From Opitutia bacterium (GTDB lineage Bacteria > Verrucomicrobiota > Verrucomicrobiia > Opitutales > Opitutaceae), in the NCBI GenBank assembly GCA_016199925.1, contig JACQFT010000104.1, positions 1 to 47,132 on the forward strand: a stretch of 47,132 nt of DNA. Reading direction: 5' to 3'. Under the pieces are notes generated by a model. It worked only from the letters and a program-made list of their open reading frames with translations. It was not told the DNA's origin and searched no databases. Each line of letters opens with the position of its first letter. Positions within the stretch are counted from its first letter, which is position 1. A program made the translations under genes and the position numbers. This document shows positions 1 to 8,289 of the stretch, one piece after another.

Positions 1-37
1 CGCCGTAGCGCTTGGTGAGGCCGGTGGCTTCGATCAT
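1..37 (-). CDS. ABC transporter ATP-binding protein, N-terminal fragment
   Basis: Only the first 12 codons lie in the window, read leftward from the ATG at 37: MIEATGLTKRYG. The 'I-x-A-x-G-L-T-K-R-Y-G' pattern is the classic first beta strand and A-loop region of ABC-transporter ATPases, where the tyrosine stacks on the adenine of ATP. The rest of the gene, including the Walker motifs, lies outside the window, so the substrate cannot be guessed. It is divergent from the Spy-like gene at 176. No good Shine-Dalgarno sequence is visible upstream of the ATG. The family call rests on a short but characteristic motif. Confidence 0.65.
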   Translation of the reverse strand, partial: MIEATGLTKRYG

Positions 38-175
38 ACGGGGCTGAACGGTGACGAAAGCCGCCGCCGAGTAAAGCGGGGTGTGGCCGCCGCGCCGGCG
101 GGAGGGAAGCTCGGGGGCCCCTCTGTAACCGCGCGGGGGACGGTGCGTCATCTCCAGCACCAACCCAAAATCAAA

Positions 176-631
176 ATGAAACCATTCAAGAAGTTCCTTT
201 TCCCCCTCACGATCCTGGCGCTTTCAGCCGGCACCGTTCTCGCCCAACACGGCGGGCCGCGCGGCGGCGCCTGGGGTGGCGGCGGCCCGCGCGGCGGCGG
301 CGGTGCCGGCGGCGAGCGCCAGCGGCCCACGCGCGAGCAAAGGCAGGAGCGGGCCGACAAGTTCGCGGAAAAAGTCGGCCTGTCCGACGCGCAGAAAACC
401 CAAATCGCCGGCCTGCGGAAACAGGAAGGCGAGGCCCTGCGCGCCCTCCGGAAAGACACGACCCTGACGCGCGAGCAAAAACTGGCCAAGGCGAAGGAGA
501 TTCGCGAAGGCTTCCTCACCCAGTCGAAGCAGTTGCTCACGCCCGAGCAGCAGGCGAAGGCCGAGGAGCTGCGCCGCCAGGCGCAGGAAAAGCGCGGCGA
601 CAAGCAACCGGCGCCTCCGACCGGAGGCTGA
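176..631 (+). CDS. Spy/LTxxQ-like periplasmic protein
   Basis: A 151-residue exported protein. The chosen ATG at 176 gives a good signal peptide (MKPFKKFLFPLTILALSAGTVLAQ); an in-frame ATG at 83 would add 31 unlikely residues. After a Gly/Arg-rich linker (about residues 25-55) comes a charged helical segment with the Spy/CpxP-type pattern: 'LSDAQKTQIAGLRKQ', then 'LTREQKLAKAKEIRE', then 'LLTPEQQAKAEELRR'. Spy/CpxP-family proteins are small helical periplasmic chaperones or envelope-stress sensors; that role is inferred here from the pattern alone. A second protein of the same type follows at 747, with a terminator between them, so the two look like tandem paralogues with separate ends. Confidence 0.75.
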   Translation: MKPFKKFLFPLTILALSAGTVLAQHGGPRGGAWGGGGPRGGGGAGGERQRPTREQRQERADKFAEKVGLSDAQKTQIAGLRKQEGEALRALRKDTTLTREQKLAKAKEIREGFLTQSKQLLTPEQQAKAEELRRQAQEKRGDKQPAPPTGG

Positions 632-659
632 TCGGTTCGCCCGGCCGCCGTCCTCCGCC

Positions 660-695
660 CGCCGCGCCCGCCACTGGCCGCGGCGTTTTTCTTTT
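660..695 (+). terminator. Rho-independent terminator after Spy-like gene
   Basis: Perfect 7-bp stem CGCCGCG (660-666) and CGCGGCG (679-685), followed by TTTTTCTTTT (686-695). It lies 28 nt after the stop codon of the first Spy-like gene and 51 nt before the next start. Confidence 0.75.
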
Positions 696-746
696 CGTAA
701 CCGCCGGAGGCACCCACCGTCACCTCCCGCGCAACCCATCATCGCC

Positions 747-1550
747 ATGAAAAATCAGACCTTCGTTCTCGTCCGGGTGCTCGGGGTGGCGGCGCTGGTC
801 GCCGGCCTTTCCGTCGCCGCCCTCGCCGCGGACCCGCCCGCGCCCGCGCCCGTCCTCGGCGACTCGCCTCGCGAGCTGTGGGCGCGGATCGCGGAAAAAC
901 TCGATCTCAACCCCGCCCAGCAAAAGAAACTCGAGGAACTGCGCGGCCAGCGGCGCGCCGAACTCGAGGCCCTCCGCGACGACCAGACCCTCGCGCCCGA
1001 CGCGCGCCGCGAGAAAGCGCGCTCGATCCTCGAAAATTACCGCCCGCAACTGGCCGCCGTCCTCACGCCCGCGCAGCAGGAGAAAATGGCGGCCCTCCGC
1101 GCAAACCGAGAGGCCGGCCTGGCGCCACGCGGGCCCGGCGAAAATTTTGACCGCGGCCCCGGTCCGGCGCTGTCCCCGCCGGGCCGGCTCAACCCGCTCG
1201 CCATCGTGGCCCTGGGCGAACGCATCAAGGACCGCATGGCGGAGAAACTTGGCCTGACCGATGCGCAGCGCGACCAGCTCGAGCATCTCGGCCGCGCCTA
1301 CCGCGCCCAGCAGCGCGCGCTGACCAAGAAGCATCTGGAGGAAATGCGCGGCGTGCTCACGCCCGAGCAACGGCAGCAAGCCGAAGAGATGAGGCGGTCT
1401 TACCGCCACGGCCGTCCGGGCGGCCCGCGGCCCCCGCGCCTCGGCCGGGACGACGGGCCCGATGGCCCGCTGGTGGCCGGCGCCGATTTCGAGCCCGGCG
1501 ACCGGCCGGACGACCAGGCCGACGAGCGGCCGGCGCCCGACCTGAACTGA
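747..1550 (+). CDS. Spy/LTxxQ-like periplasmic protein, two repeat units
   Basis: A 267-residue exported protein with a signal peptide (about residues 1-28, 'VAALVAGLSVAALAADP'). It holds two copies of the Spy-like helical unit. The first has 'LDLNPAQQKKLEELRGQ' and 'VLTPAQQEKMAALRANR' (about 45-125). The second has 'LGLTDAQRDQLEHLGRA' and 'VLTPEQRQQAEEMRRS' (about 165-220). The tail is rich in Asp, Pro and Arg. The double unit suggests internal duplication relative to the 151-residue neighbour. The likely role is a periplasmic helical chaperone or envelope-stress protein, inferred from family resemblance. No clear U-rich terminator follows; a hairpin around 1570-1597 has no T-tract directly behind it. 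Confidence 0.75.
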   Translation: MKNQTFVLVRVLGVAALVAGLSVAALAADPPAPAPVLGDSPRELWARIAEKLDLNPAQQKKLEELRGQRRAELEALRDDQTLAPDARREKARSILENYRPQLAAVLTPAQQEKMAALRANREAGLAPRGPGENFDRGPGPALSPPGRLNPLAIVALGERIKDRMAEKLGLTDAQRDQLEHLGRAYRAQQRALTKKHLEEMRGVLTPEQRQQAEEMRRSYRHGRPGGPRPPRLGRDDGPDGPLVAGADFEPGDRPDDQADERPAPDLN

Positions 1551-1748
1551 GAGTCCGGCGCGGGACCGGCCGCTCGCGCAGCGAGGCCGGGCAGTCGCCC
1601 GCGAGCCGCACCGCGCCGCCTGGTTTTTTTGGATTTGGACAAGCGCCGGAGCGGCGCGCAGCCTGCGCCGCATGGACCAACGGCGGCAAAGCAGGCTTCG
1701 GCAACCCGGGAAAGCGGACGCGGCGAGAATTTTTCGGCAAGGGGCGGC

Positions 1749-3023
1749 ATGAGCCGACGGCAAATTATCGTCGCGGGCGGCGGGGCGGCGGGTTTTTTCG
1801 CGGCGATCACCGCCGCGGAAACCGACCCGGCCGCGCAGGTCACGCTCTACGAGGCGACCGCGCATCCGCTCGCGAAAGTGAAAGTGTCGGGCGGCGGACG
1901 CTGCAATGTGACGCACGCGTGCTTCGAGCCGCGCGAGCTGGCCAAGCGCTACCCGCGCGGCGGCCGCGAGCTGACGGGCGCGTTCTCGCGCTGGCAACCG
2001 CGCGACACCGTGGCGTGGTTCGCGGCGCGCGGCGTGGCGCTGAAAACCGAGGAGGACGGGAGGATGTTTCCCGTCACCGACCAATCCCAAACCATCGTCG
2101 ATTGCCTCGAAGGCGCCGCGGCCAGAGCCGGCGTGCGCGTCGTGCTGCACACGGGAATCAAGCGGGTGGAGCGCGTCGGCCCCGCCGCGCTTGCGGGGGG
2201 AGAAATCGACGCGTCGGGGTCGGCGCGTTCCGCCTTTCGGCTCGCGCTCACGACCGGCGAAACCGTTTCGTGCGACCGCCTGCTGCTCGCGACAGGCGGC
2301 AACAAGTCCAACGCTGGCTTCGCCGTCGCGGCGGGGCTCGGTCACACCATCGTGCCGCCGGTGCCGTCGCTCTTCACGTTTCACGTCAGCGACGCGCGGC
2401 TGCAAGAGCTCGCGGGCGTCTCGGTCGGCGACGCGGCGACGGCGGTGCGCGGCACGGCGCTGCGCGAGCGCGGGCCGTTGCTCATCACGCACTGGGGGCT
2501 GAGCGGTCCGGCGGTGTTGAAAATTTCGGCGTGGGGCGCGCGCGCGCTGCACGCCTGCGGCTACCGGTTCACCCTGCTCGTCAACTGGGCCCCGTCGCGC
2601 AACGCCGAGACAACGCGCGCCGCGCTCGAAAGTGCGCGCGCCGCGAATCCGAAAAAACAAATCGGCACGTGGTGCCCGCTCGGGCTGCCCGCGCGGCTGT
2701 GGGAGAAGCTCGTCGTCGCAGCCGGGATCAAAGTCGATGCGCCGTGGACGACCGTGCCCACCGCGGCGCTGCGGGCCTTGGCCGCGCAGGTGTGCGCCGG
2801 GGAGTTCGCGGTCGACGGCAAGAGTCTGTTCAAGGAGGAGTTCGTGACCTGCGGCGGCGTGGCGCTGGCCGAGGTGGATTTCCGCACGATGGAGAGCCGC
2901 CTGACTCCGGGACTGCATTTTGCCGGCGAGATGCTCGATCTCGACGGGGTGACGGGCGGTTTCAACTTCCAGGCCGCGTGGACGACCGGCTGGCTCGCCG
3001 GCCGCGCCCTGGCAGGGCCGTAA
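1749..3023 (+). CDS. BaiN/HI0933-family NAD(P)/FAD-dependent oxidoreductase
   Basis: A 424-residue soluble flavoprotein. The ATG at 1749 is preceded by AAGGGG with 5-nt spacing and begins right at the FAD-binding Rossmann motif (IIVAGGGAAGFFAAITAAE). In-frame codons back to 1629 are not supported by the family pattern. Diagnostic family motifs are 'VSGGGRCNVTH' (about 45-55), 'DGRMFPVTDQSQTIVDCL' (about 100-118), 'LLATGGNKSNAGF' (about 180) and the C-terminal 'LHFAGEMLDLDGVTGGFNFQAAWTTGWLAGRAL'. The family (HI0933, YhiN, BaiN) contains FAD enzymes of mostly uncertain substrate. Only some members act on bile acids, so no substrate is claimed. Confidence 0.9.
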   Translation: MSRRQIIVAGGGAAGFFAAITAAETDPAAQVTLYEATAHPLAKVKVSGGGRCNVTHACFEPRELAKRYPRGGRELTGAFSRWQPRDTVAWFAARGVALKTEEDGRMFPVTDQSQTIVDCLEGAAARAGVRVVLHTGIKRVERVGPAALAGGEIDASGSARSAFRLALTTGETVSCDRLLLATGGNKSNAGFAVAAGLGHTIVPPVPSLFTFHVSDARLQELAGVSVGDAATAVRGTALRERGPLLITHWGLSGPAVLKISAWGARALHACGYRFTLLVNWAPSRNAETTRAALESARAANPKKQIGTWCPLGLPARLWEKLVVAAGIKVDAPWTTVPTAALRALAAQVCAGEFAVDGKSLFKEEFVTCGGVALAEVDFRTMESRLTPGLHFAGEMLDLDGVTGGFNFQAAWTTGWLAGRALAGP

Positions 3024-3133
3024 CGGGGCGGGTTTGAACGCGCGCGGCGCGGCGGCGGCAGCGATCTGGCGTGGATCGAAGAGCGAACGTTGCCCGGCTG
3101 GAAGATACTCCAAGAAAAGTTCGCCCACCCCTT

Positions 3134-3308
3134 GATCCTAAATTCTGCAGTTGAAACGCGGAGATCGCGGAGGACGCGGAGCAGAAAGAGAGAGGATCCT
3201 TCGCTCGAAAGGCTCACCTGCCGAGTGAGGGGACTCGGGACGAAAAAGCCGGGTTTTCTCCTCTGTGCTCTCCGCGCCCTCCGCGTTTCAACTGCGTTTT
3301 CTAGGATG
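3134..3308. repeat. Imperfect long inverted repeat in 450-nt gene-free gap
   Basis: The gap between the flavoprotein and fahA holds two arms facing each other. The left arm runs 3134-3195 (core GCAGTTGAAACGCGGAG). The right arm runs about 3250-3308 (core CTCCGCG..TTTCAACTGCG), with a ~55-nt spacer. The shared 'CGCGGAGgaCGCGGAG' wording resembles short dispersed intergenic repeats seen in many environmental bacteria. There is no coding potential. It may act as a transcript-end structure between the convergent genes. Confidence 0.65.
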
Positions 3309-3467
3309 ATTTCTCCCGCGGTGCATTTGCTCCAACCCGAGTTCCGCCGTTCGGCGCTGACGTGGGAAAACTTTCAGAGGAGAGGGCGCCGGCGACAGCG
3401 AACCCGGGCGCGGCGGAACGCGGCGCCGGGCGGACTCGTGGGCGCCGCGGCCGTGGGTCGGCCCGGG

Positions 3468-3496
3468 GGAAGTGTCACTTATTATATGACACTTCC
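3468..3496. repeat. Dyad element with TATTAT loop, copy 1
   Basis: Perfect 10-bp inverted repeat GGAAGTGTCA (3468-3477) and TGACACTTCC (3487-3496) around a 9-nt loop containing TATTAT. It overlaps the last codons and stop of fahA. A second element with the same loop and a covarying stem lies at 16445-16467. Confidence 0.75.
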
Positions 3497-4833
3497 GTGG
3501 TGACGGCCGGGAGCACGAGGCCGCGGCATTCGCCGAGGCCGAGGCGGCGGGCGCCGGGGCGCTCGGCGTAGCCACGCAGGATGACCTCGTCGCCGTCGGC
3601 GAGAAATTTGCGCACCTCGCCGTTGGGGAGGGTCAGCGGCTCGGTGCCGCGCCAGGTGAGCTCGAGGAGGCAGCCGCGCGAATCTTTCGCCGGCCCGGAG
3701 ACGGTGCCGCTGCCGAGCAGGTCGCCGGGGCGGAGATTGCAGCCGTTGCTCGCGTGGTGCGCGAGGAGCTGGGCGAGCGTCCAATACATCGTCTGGAAAT
3801 TGCCGCGGGTGAGGCGCACGGGCGCGGTGCCGGCGGCGCGCATGGCGGCGGTGGCGAGCCAGACTTCGAGGGTGAGGTCGAGGCCGCCGCATTTCTGGTC
3901 GGCGGCGTCGGTGAGGTGGGGGAGCGGAGCCGGATCGTCCGCCGGGCGCGCAAAAGCGGGACAGCGGAACGGCGCGAGCGCCTCCAGCGTGACGACCCAC
4001 GGCGAAATCGTGCTGGCGAAATTTTTCGCGAGGAACGGCCCGAGCGGCTGGTATTCCCAGGTCTGGAGGTCGCGCGCGGACCAGTCGTTCAGCAGCACGA
4101 CGCCGAAAATGTTTTGGCCGGCGTGGGCGACAGGCACGGCGGTGCCGGGCGGATTGCCGGGGCCGACGAAGGCGGCGAGTTCGAGTTCGTAGTCGAGGTT
4201 CTTGCACGGGCCGAAGACGGGCGCGGGCAGGTCGGCCGGCTTGGTCTGGCCGTTGGGGCGGCGGACGGCGGTGCCGCTGACGACGATGGAGGAACTGCGG
4301 CCGTGATAGCCGACGGGCACCCACTTGTAATTGGGGAGGAGCGGACTGTCGGGCCGGAGCATCGTGCCGACGTTGGTGGCGTGGAAAATCGAGGCGTAGA
4401 AATCCGTGTAGTCGCCGATCTGCGCGGGCAGAAGCATGACGGCGCGGGCCAGCGGGGTGAGGCACGACTCGACGCGCGCGCGGAGCGGGCCGGCGGGGCA
4501 GGTGTCGGCGCCGAGGAGTTCGCTGAGCCGCGCGCGAAGCGCGGACCAGGCGGGCGCACCGAGCGCCATGAGTTCGTTGAGTGATGACTGGCGGCACGCG
4601 GCGGTGGCGATTTCGGGGAGCAGTCCGACGTGGGCGGCGGCGGCGAGATCGAGGATGCTCGTGCCGATGGCGACGCCGAGGCGCGGCGTGGCGACGGGGC
4701 CGGGACGGAAGACGCCGTAGGGGAGATTTTGCAGCGGGAAATCCGTCGCGGTGTCGTTGGCGGTGTCCACCCAACTGAGGCGGGCGGGGTCGTGAGTTTG
4801 GTTGAGCATCATCCGAGGGCCGGAGTGGACCAC
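3475..4833 (-). CDS. fahA: Fumarylacetoacetase (tyrosine catabolism)
   Basis: Hydrolyses fumarylacetoacetate to fumarate and acetoacetate, the last step of tyrosine/phenylalanine degradation; cytoplasmic. Family motifs are intact: 'FPLQNLPYGVF' near the N-terminus, 'IGDYTDFYASIFHATNVG' (metal Asp and catalytic His), 'NLDYELELAAFVG' (metal glutamates), 'LLNDWSARDLQTWEYQPLGPFLAKNFAS' (metal Asp and active-site Lys) and 'SGTVSGPAKDSRGCLLELTW'. The GTG at 4833 is preferred because GGAGGA sits 5 nt upstream, giving 452 residues; ATGs at 4812 and 4809 are alternatives, and a frame open to 4908 adds non-homologous residues. No other tyrosine-pathway gene is nearby. The 3' end is embedded in the dyad element at 3468-3496. 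Confidence 0.95.
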   Translation of the reverse strand: MVHSGPRMMLNQTHDPARLSWVDTANDTATDFPLQNLPYGVFRPGPVATPRLGVAIGTSILDLAAAAHVGLLPEIATAACRQSSLNELMALGAPAWSALRARLSELLGADTCPAGPLRARVESCLTPLARAVMLLPAQIGDYTDFYASIFHATNVGTMLRPDSPLLPNYKWVPVGYHGRSSSIVVSGTAVRRPNGQTKPADLPAPVFGPCKNLDYELELAAFVGPGNPPGTAVPVAHAGQNIFGVVLLNDWSARDLQTWEYQPLGPFLAKNFASTISPWVVTLEALAPFRCPAFARPADDPAPLPHLTDAADQKCGGLDLTLEVWLATAAMRAAGTAPVRLTRGNFQTMYWTLAQLLAHHASNGCNLRPGDLLGSGTVSGPAKDSRGCLLELTWRGTEPLTLPNGEVRKFLADGDEVILRGYAERPGARRLGLGECRGLVLPAVTTEVSYNK

Positions 4834-5028
4834 GAATTCCTCCGGGAGGCACGGCTGAAAATCCGGGCGGCGGGTTTCCCGCTGGGCAGAGTCAAAGTCG
4901 GTCTGCAATCTTTCCTCTTCCTCTTAATCTTTTTCTTTTGTCCGGGTTTGTCGGCCAGAGAGAGATTCAGAGAAAGAGGAATGAGAAAGATCGCTGGGCG
5001 CGAAACCCACTTTGACACTGCCCTGGGG

Positions 5029-5042
5029 TTTCCCGCGGGAAA
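5029..5042. promoter_or_regulatory. Perfect 14-bp palindrome in fahA/sigma-factor divergent gap
   Basis: TTTCCCGCGGGAAA lies in the 427-nt gene-free region between the divergent fahA and sigma-factor genes. It could be an operator for either. The rest of the gap (4834-5260) has no convincing small gene; a second dyad lies at 5188-5204. Confidence 0.4.
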
Positions 5043-5187
5043 CAGCGCGCTCTGTCGGCCAGCCGCGCGGCGCCCGCGCGGATTCGAGAAGTGGGAAAAA
5101 GGGGCGCGGCGTGCCGCGCGGGCTGAGACTGGAGTTCGCCGGGGCGCGTCGGCATGCGATCAATCGCGGCAACTACCGGCGCGCTGA

Positions 5188-5204
5188 ACCGGGAGATTCC
5201 CGGT
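5188..5204. promoter_or_regulatory. Dyad upstream of ECF sigma operon
   Basis: ACCGGGA-GAT-TCCCGGT is a perfect 7-bp inverted repeat with a 3-nt centre. It ends 56 nt before the sigma-factor start. The position suits an operator or promoter element of the sigma operon. No factor can be named. Confidence 0.4.
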
Positions 5205-5260
5205 AACCTTTGCCCCGCGGCCGGGTTTCCCCTGACGCACACCGACCATGACCGCCAACC

Positions 5261-5893
5261 ATGCTCCTCTCCACCCTCCAAGAATTGCGAGTTCACTCCG
5301 AGCCGGCCACGGTTAGCTTTGCCGGCACCGTGGATGCTCCCTCCGACCATGACCTCATGATTGCCGTCCGCGCGGGCGAGATCGGCCAGTTGGGCGAGCT
5401 CTTCGAGCGCCACCACCAGCGGCTCTACGGTTTCTTCGTGCGGCTGACCAACCAGCCCTCCGTCAGCGAAGACCTCGTGCAAACCGTCTTCTACCGCATC
5501 CTCAAATACCGGCACACCTACCGCGACGAGGGCAAGTTCACCGCGTGGGCCTATCACCTCGCCCGCAAAGTCGCCGCCGACCACTACCGCAAGCACGCCC
5601 ACGCGCCCGCCGCCACCGACCCGGCCGACCTGCACCACCACGCCGACCTCGCGCCCGACTCCGCCGCCCGCGCCGCGGCGGCCGACGATCTCGCCTTTCT
5701 CCGCACCGCCCTCGCCCGCCTCCCGCTCGCACAACGCGAAGTGCTCGTGCTCTCCCGCCTCCAAAGCCTCGAGCACAAAGAAATCGCGCGCCTGCTCGAC
5801 TGCTCGGTCGGCGCCGTGAAGGTCCGCGTCCACCGCGCGCTCCAGGAGCTGCGCACCGTTTACTTCCGCCTCCGCCAAGGGAAATCCCCATGA
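5261..5893 (+). CDS. ECF-type RNA polymerase sigma-70 factor
   Basis: A 210-residue sigma factor. Region 2 covers about residues 30-110 ('DLMIAVRAGEIGQLGELFERHH', 'SEDLVQTVFYRILKYRHTY', 'FTAWAYHLARKVAADHYRK'). Region 4 covers about 145-205 ('LPLAQREVLVLSRLQSLEHK', 'EIARLLDCSVGAVKVRVHRALQEL'), with the helix-turn-helix. Regions 1 and 3 are absent, as in ECF factors. The first ~30 residues are a non-conserved extension. Its stop overlaps the anti-sigma start in ATGA, so the two are translationally coupled. It should direct transcription of a stress regulon, probably including its own operon; the signal is unknown. Confidence 0.93.
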   Translation: MLLSTLQELRVHSEPATVSFAGTVDAPSDHDLMIAVRAGEIGQLGELFERHHQRLYGFFVRLTNQPSVSEDLVQTVFYRILKYRHTYRDEGKFTAWAYHLARKVAADHYRKHAHAPAATDPADLHHHADLAPDSAARAAAADDLAFLRTALARLPLAQREVLVLSRLQSLEHKEIARLLDCSVGAVKVRVHRALQELRTVYFRLRQGKSP

Positions 5894-6801
5894 ACTGCCA
5901 ACGCCTCCAAGAAAGCTTCCTCGACTACCAGGACGGCACGCTCGCCGCCGCCGAGTCCGCGCAAATCCGCGCGCACCTCGCCACCTGCCCGACTTGCCAG
6001 CGCGAATGGTCCGCGCTCCGGGAAATCACGCGCAAGCTCGCCACCTGCCCGGTCGAGGAACCGAGCCCGCGCCTGCGCGAGCAGTTCTACGCGATGCTCG
6101 ACACGCACCGGCGCGAAGCCGACGCCCCCAGCCCGTTCGCCCTCGCCCGCGGCCGGCTCGACCGCTTTTTCAGCGCCCTGCTGCCCCGCGAACCCGCACT
6201 GCAGTTCGCCTTCGCCCTCGCGCTGCTGGCCGGCGGCCTCTTCGTCGGCAGCCGCTCCTTCACCCCGCCCGCCGGCGTCGCCGCCGCGCCCGCCGATGCG
6301 ACCGCCCAGACCGAGATCGCCGCGCTCAAGGCCCAGCTCAACTCCATGGGCCGCCTCGTCACCTACTCGCTGCTTCAGCAGCAATCCACCAGCGAACGCC
6401 TCCAGGGCGTGCTCGCCACGATGGACCTCAAGACGCCCGACCGCAAAGTGCTCACCGACCTCATCGGCGCGCTCGCCTTCGACCCGTCGGTCAACGTCCG
6501 CCTCTCCGCCGTCGAGGCGCTCGCCCCGCACGCCGACGACCAGCTCGTGCGCGCCGGCGTGCTCTCCGTCCTCCCGCGCGAGACCGCCCCGCTCGTCCAA
6601 GTCGCGATGATCGAACTCCTCGCCTCGACCCGCGACACCGCCGCCGCCCCGGTCTTCGACCGCCTCAGCCGCGACGAAGCCGCCGACAAGAACGTCCGCG
6701 ACGCCGCCCGCCGCGCCCTCGCGCTCCTGCGCGACGAACAATCTACACCTGCCGACAAAACCTCCGCCCAGTCCAACAAGCCCAACCCTTCCCTGACATG
6801 A
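5890..6801 (+). CDS. Zinc-finger anti-sigma factor with HEAT-like C-terminal region
   Basis: A 303-residue membrane anti-sigma factor. Residues 1-40 form a zf-HC2 domain (Cys at 3, then 'AHLATCPTCQREW' with the HxxxCxxC zinc motif), expected to bind and silence the co-transcribed sigma factor. A single membrane span lies near residues 101-120 ('EPALQFAFALALLAGGLFVG'). The external part has a short coiled segment, then HEAT-repeat-like helices (about 180-290: 'VRLSAVEALAPHADDQLVRA', 'LVQVAMIELLAS', 'NVRDAARRALALL'). HEAT units usually mediate protein contacts, so this periplasmic region may be the sensor; this is inference. Start and stop both overlap neighbouring genes in ATGA junctions. Confidence 0.88.
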   Translation: MNCQRLQESFLDYQDGTLAAAESAQIRAHLATCPTCQREWSALREITRKLATCPVEEPSPRLREQFYAMLDTHRREADAPSPFALARGRLDRFFSALLPREPALQFAFALALLAGGLFVGSRSFTPPAGVAAAPADATAQTEIAALKAQLNSMGRLVTYSLLQQQSTSERLQGVLATMDLKTPDRKVLTDLIGALAFDPSVNVRLSAVEALAPHADDQLVRAGVLSVLPRETAPLVQVAMIELLASTRDTAAAPVFDRLSRDEAADKNVRDAARRALALLRDEQSTPADKTSAQSNKPNPSLT

Positions 6802-8231
6802 AAACCCGCCCGTCCCTCCTTCTTCTCCGCCTCCGCTGCGGTGCCGCGCTCCTCGCGCTGGCCTGCGGCGGCGCCCTCACCGCGCCAGGCCAAGTCAGCG
6901 AAAGAGCCGCTGAGCGGGAGTCCGTCAAAAGCGATTTCGCCGCCGGCACACGTCCGCCCCGGCCCGAAAACCGCGCGCCGTCCGCCCCCTCGTCGTTTGA
7001 TAGCGACTCCCGGCGCAAGAAGCAGGAGGCCCGAGAACACGCCGACGACGAGACCACGACCTCCTCCATCAAGTTCAGCGACCCGGCCAAACCCGGCACC
7101 GTCAAACTCGTCCTCCCGTGGGCCGACGTCCACGTCACCGGCACCGACGGCGATGCGGTCGTCGTCTCCTCCTCCCTCAACGACAAGAGCAAAAGCGAAA
7201 CCCGCGAGGACGGCCTGCGCCGCCTCGACGACGAAATGTCCTTCGAGCTGAGCGAAGCCCACAACGTCGTGACGGTCGCCATCGTCGGGGAGAACGCCTG
7301 GGCCGCGCACGGCTCCGAGTTCACGATCAAAGTCCCGCGCCGCACCAACCTCGTCGTCCGCACCGAAGCCGGCGGCGACATCGAAGTCGAGAAAGTCGAG
7401 GGCGACCTCGACATCAACAGCATGAACGGCGAAGTCACCCTCCGCGACATCGCCAGCTCCGCCGTCGTCAACACCATGAACGGCGAGATCCGCGCCACCT
7501 TCAAGACGGCGCCGGTCAAGCCGGTTTCCTTCAGCACCATGAACGGCGAAATCTCCCTCTTCCTGCCGAAAGACACGAAGGCCAACCTCCGCCTGCGCAC
7601 CCAGAACGGTTCCATCCTCACGGATTTCGGCGCCGACCTGCTCAAGACCAAGAACGAAAACCGCGTCAAGGCGGCGGGCGACGACGACCGCATCGACGTG
7701 ATCACGGAGCGGCTCATGAAGGATCATCCGAATATGTCCCGGGAACACGCCCACGAGACGGCGGTCGTGGCCGCCTCCTCCGTTGACGCCGATCAAGCGG
7801 GTCGCGAAACCGACAAAGCCGCCCGAGCGAGTGATCGGGCCGCGCGGGCCGCCGACGATGCCGTGCGGACCGCGAGGACGGTGGCTCGCGAAACTTCCCG
7901 CGCCGCCATCGCGGCCGCCGCGCCCGCCGCGCCCACGCCCCCCGCCACGCCTGACGCGGCTGAAGCCCCCGAGGCCCCGGCCGCCCCCGGTGAGCGCAAC
8001 GACTCTGAATTCCAACGCGAGGCCCGCCGCGAAATCCAGAACGCCATGCGCGCCGTGCGCGACGTCACCCGCAACGTCGGCCGCAGCATCGGCCAGTCGT
8101 TCCGGCCCGGCGGCCCCAATGCCGGCTTCTCGGTCGGCGGCAAATCCATCACCGGCACGCTCAACGGCGGCGGCGTGGAAATCTCCCTCGCCTCCATGAA
8201 CGGCACCGTCACCGTGCGCCAGTCGAAGTAG
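6798..8231 (+). CDS. Exported DUF4097-type (adhesin-like beta-solenoid) protein
   Basis: A 477-residue protein with an N-terminal signal peptide ('LRCGAALLALACGGALTAPG'). The core (about 95-310) has the DUF4097-type repeat 'INSMNGEVTLRDI', 'VNTMNGEIRATF', 'FSTMNGEISLFLP' and 'LRTQNGSILTDFG', i.e. short beta strands with Asn-Gly turns that should stack into a solenoid. An Ala-rich heptad-like helical segment with a Pro-rich linker (about 330-410) interrupts it. The final 30 residues return to the motif ('GKSITGTLNGGGVEISLASM'). It overlaps the anti-sigma gene by 4 nt and ends just before a terminator, so it is the last gene of the operon. A role as envelope ligand or target of the sigma system is plausible but unproven. 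Confidence 0.8.
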   Translation: MKTRPSLLLLRLRCGAALLALACGGALTAPGQVSERAAERESVKSDFAAGTRPPRPENRAPSAPSSFDSDSRRKKQEAREHADDETTTSSIKFSDPAKPGTVKLVLPWADVHVTGTDGDAVVVSSSLNDKSKSETREDGLRRLDDEMSFELSEAHNVVTVAIVGENAWAAHGSEFTIKVPRRTNLVVRTEAGGDIEVEKVEGDLDINSMNGEVTLRDIASSAVVNTMNGEIRATFKTAPVKPVSFSTMNGEISLFLPKDTKANLRLRTQNGSILTDFGADLLKTKNENRVKAAGDDDRIDVITERLMKDHPNMSREHAHETAVVAASSVDADQAGRETDKAARASDRAARAADDAVRTARTVARETSRAAIAAAAPAAPTPPATPDAAEAPEAPAAPGERNDSEFQREARREIQNAMRAVRDVTRNVGRSIGQSFRPGGPNAGFSVGGKSITGTLNGGGVEISLASMNGTVTVRQSK

Positions 8232-8261
8232 CTCCTGTCCTCTTTCCAGCCGCAAATTCGG

Positions 8262-8289
8262 GCGGGCCGGCGGGCCCGCTCTTTTTTTT
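8262..8289 (+). terminator. Rho-independent terminator of sigma operon
   Basis: Stem GCGGGCC (8262-8268), loop GGCG, stem GGCCCGC (8273-8279), then TCTTTTTTTT (8280-8289). It lies 30 nt after the stop of the DUF4097-type gene. Confidence 0.88.

Noticed and set aside
720-3128. 802-codon leftward open frame opposite the Spy-like and flavoprotein genes
   Set aside because: Shadow frame; the rightward genes carry signal peptide and FAD motifs.
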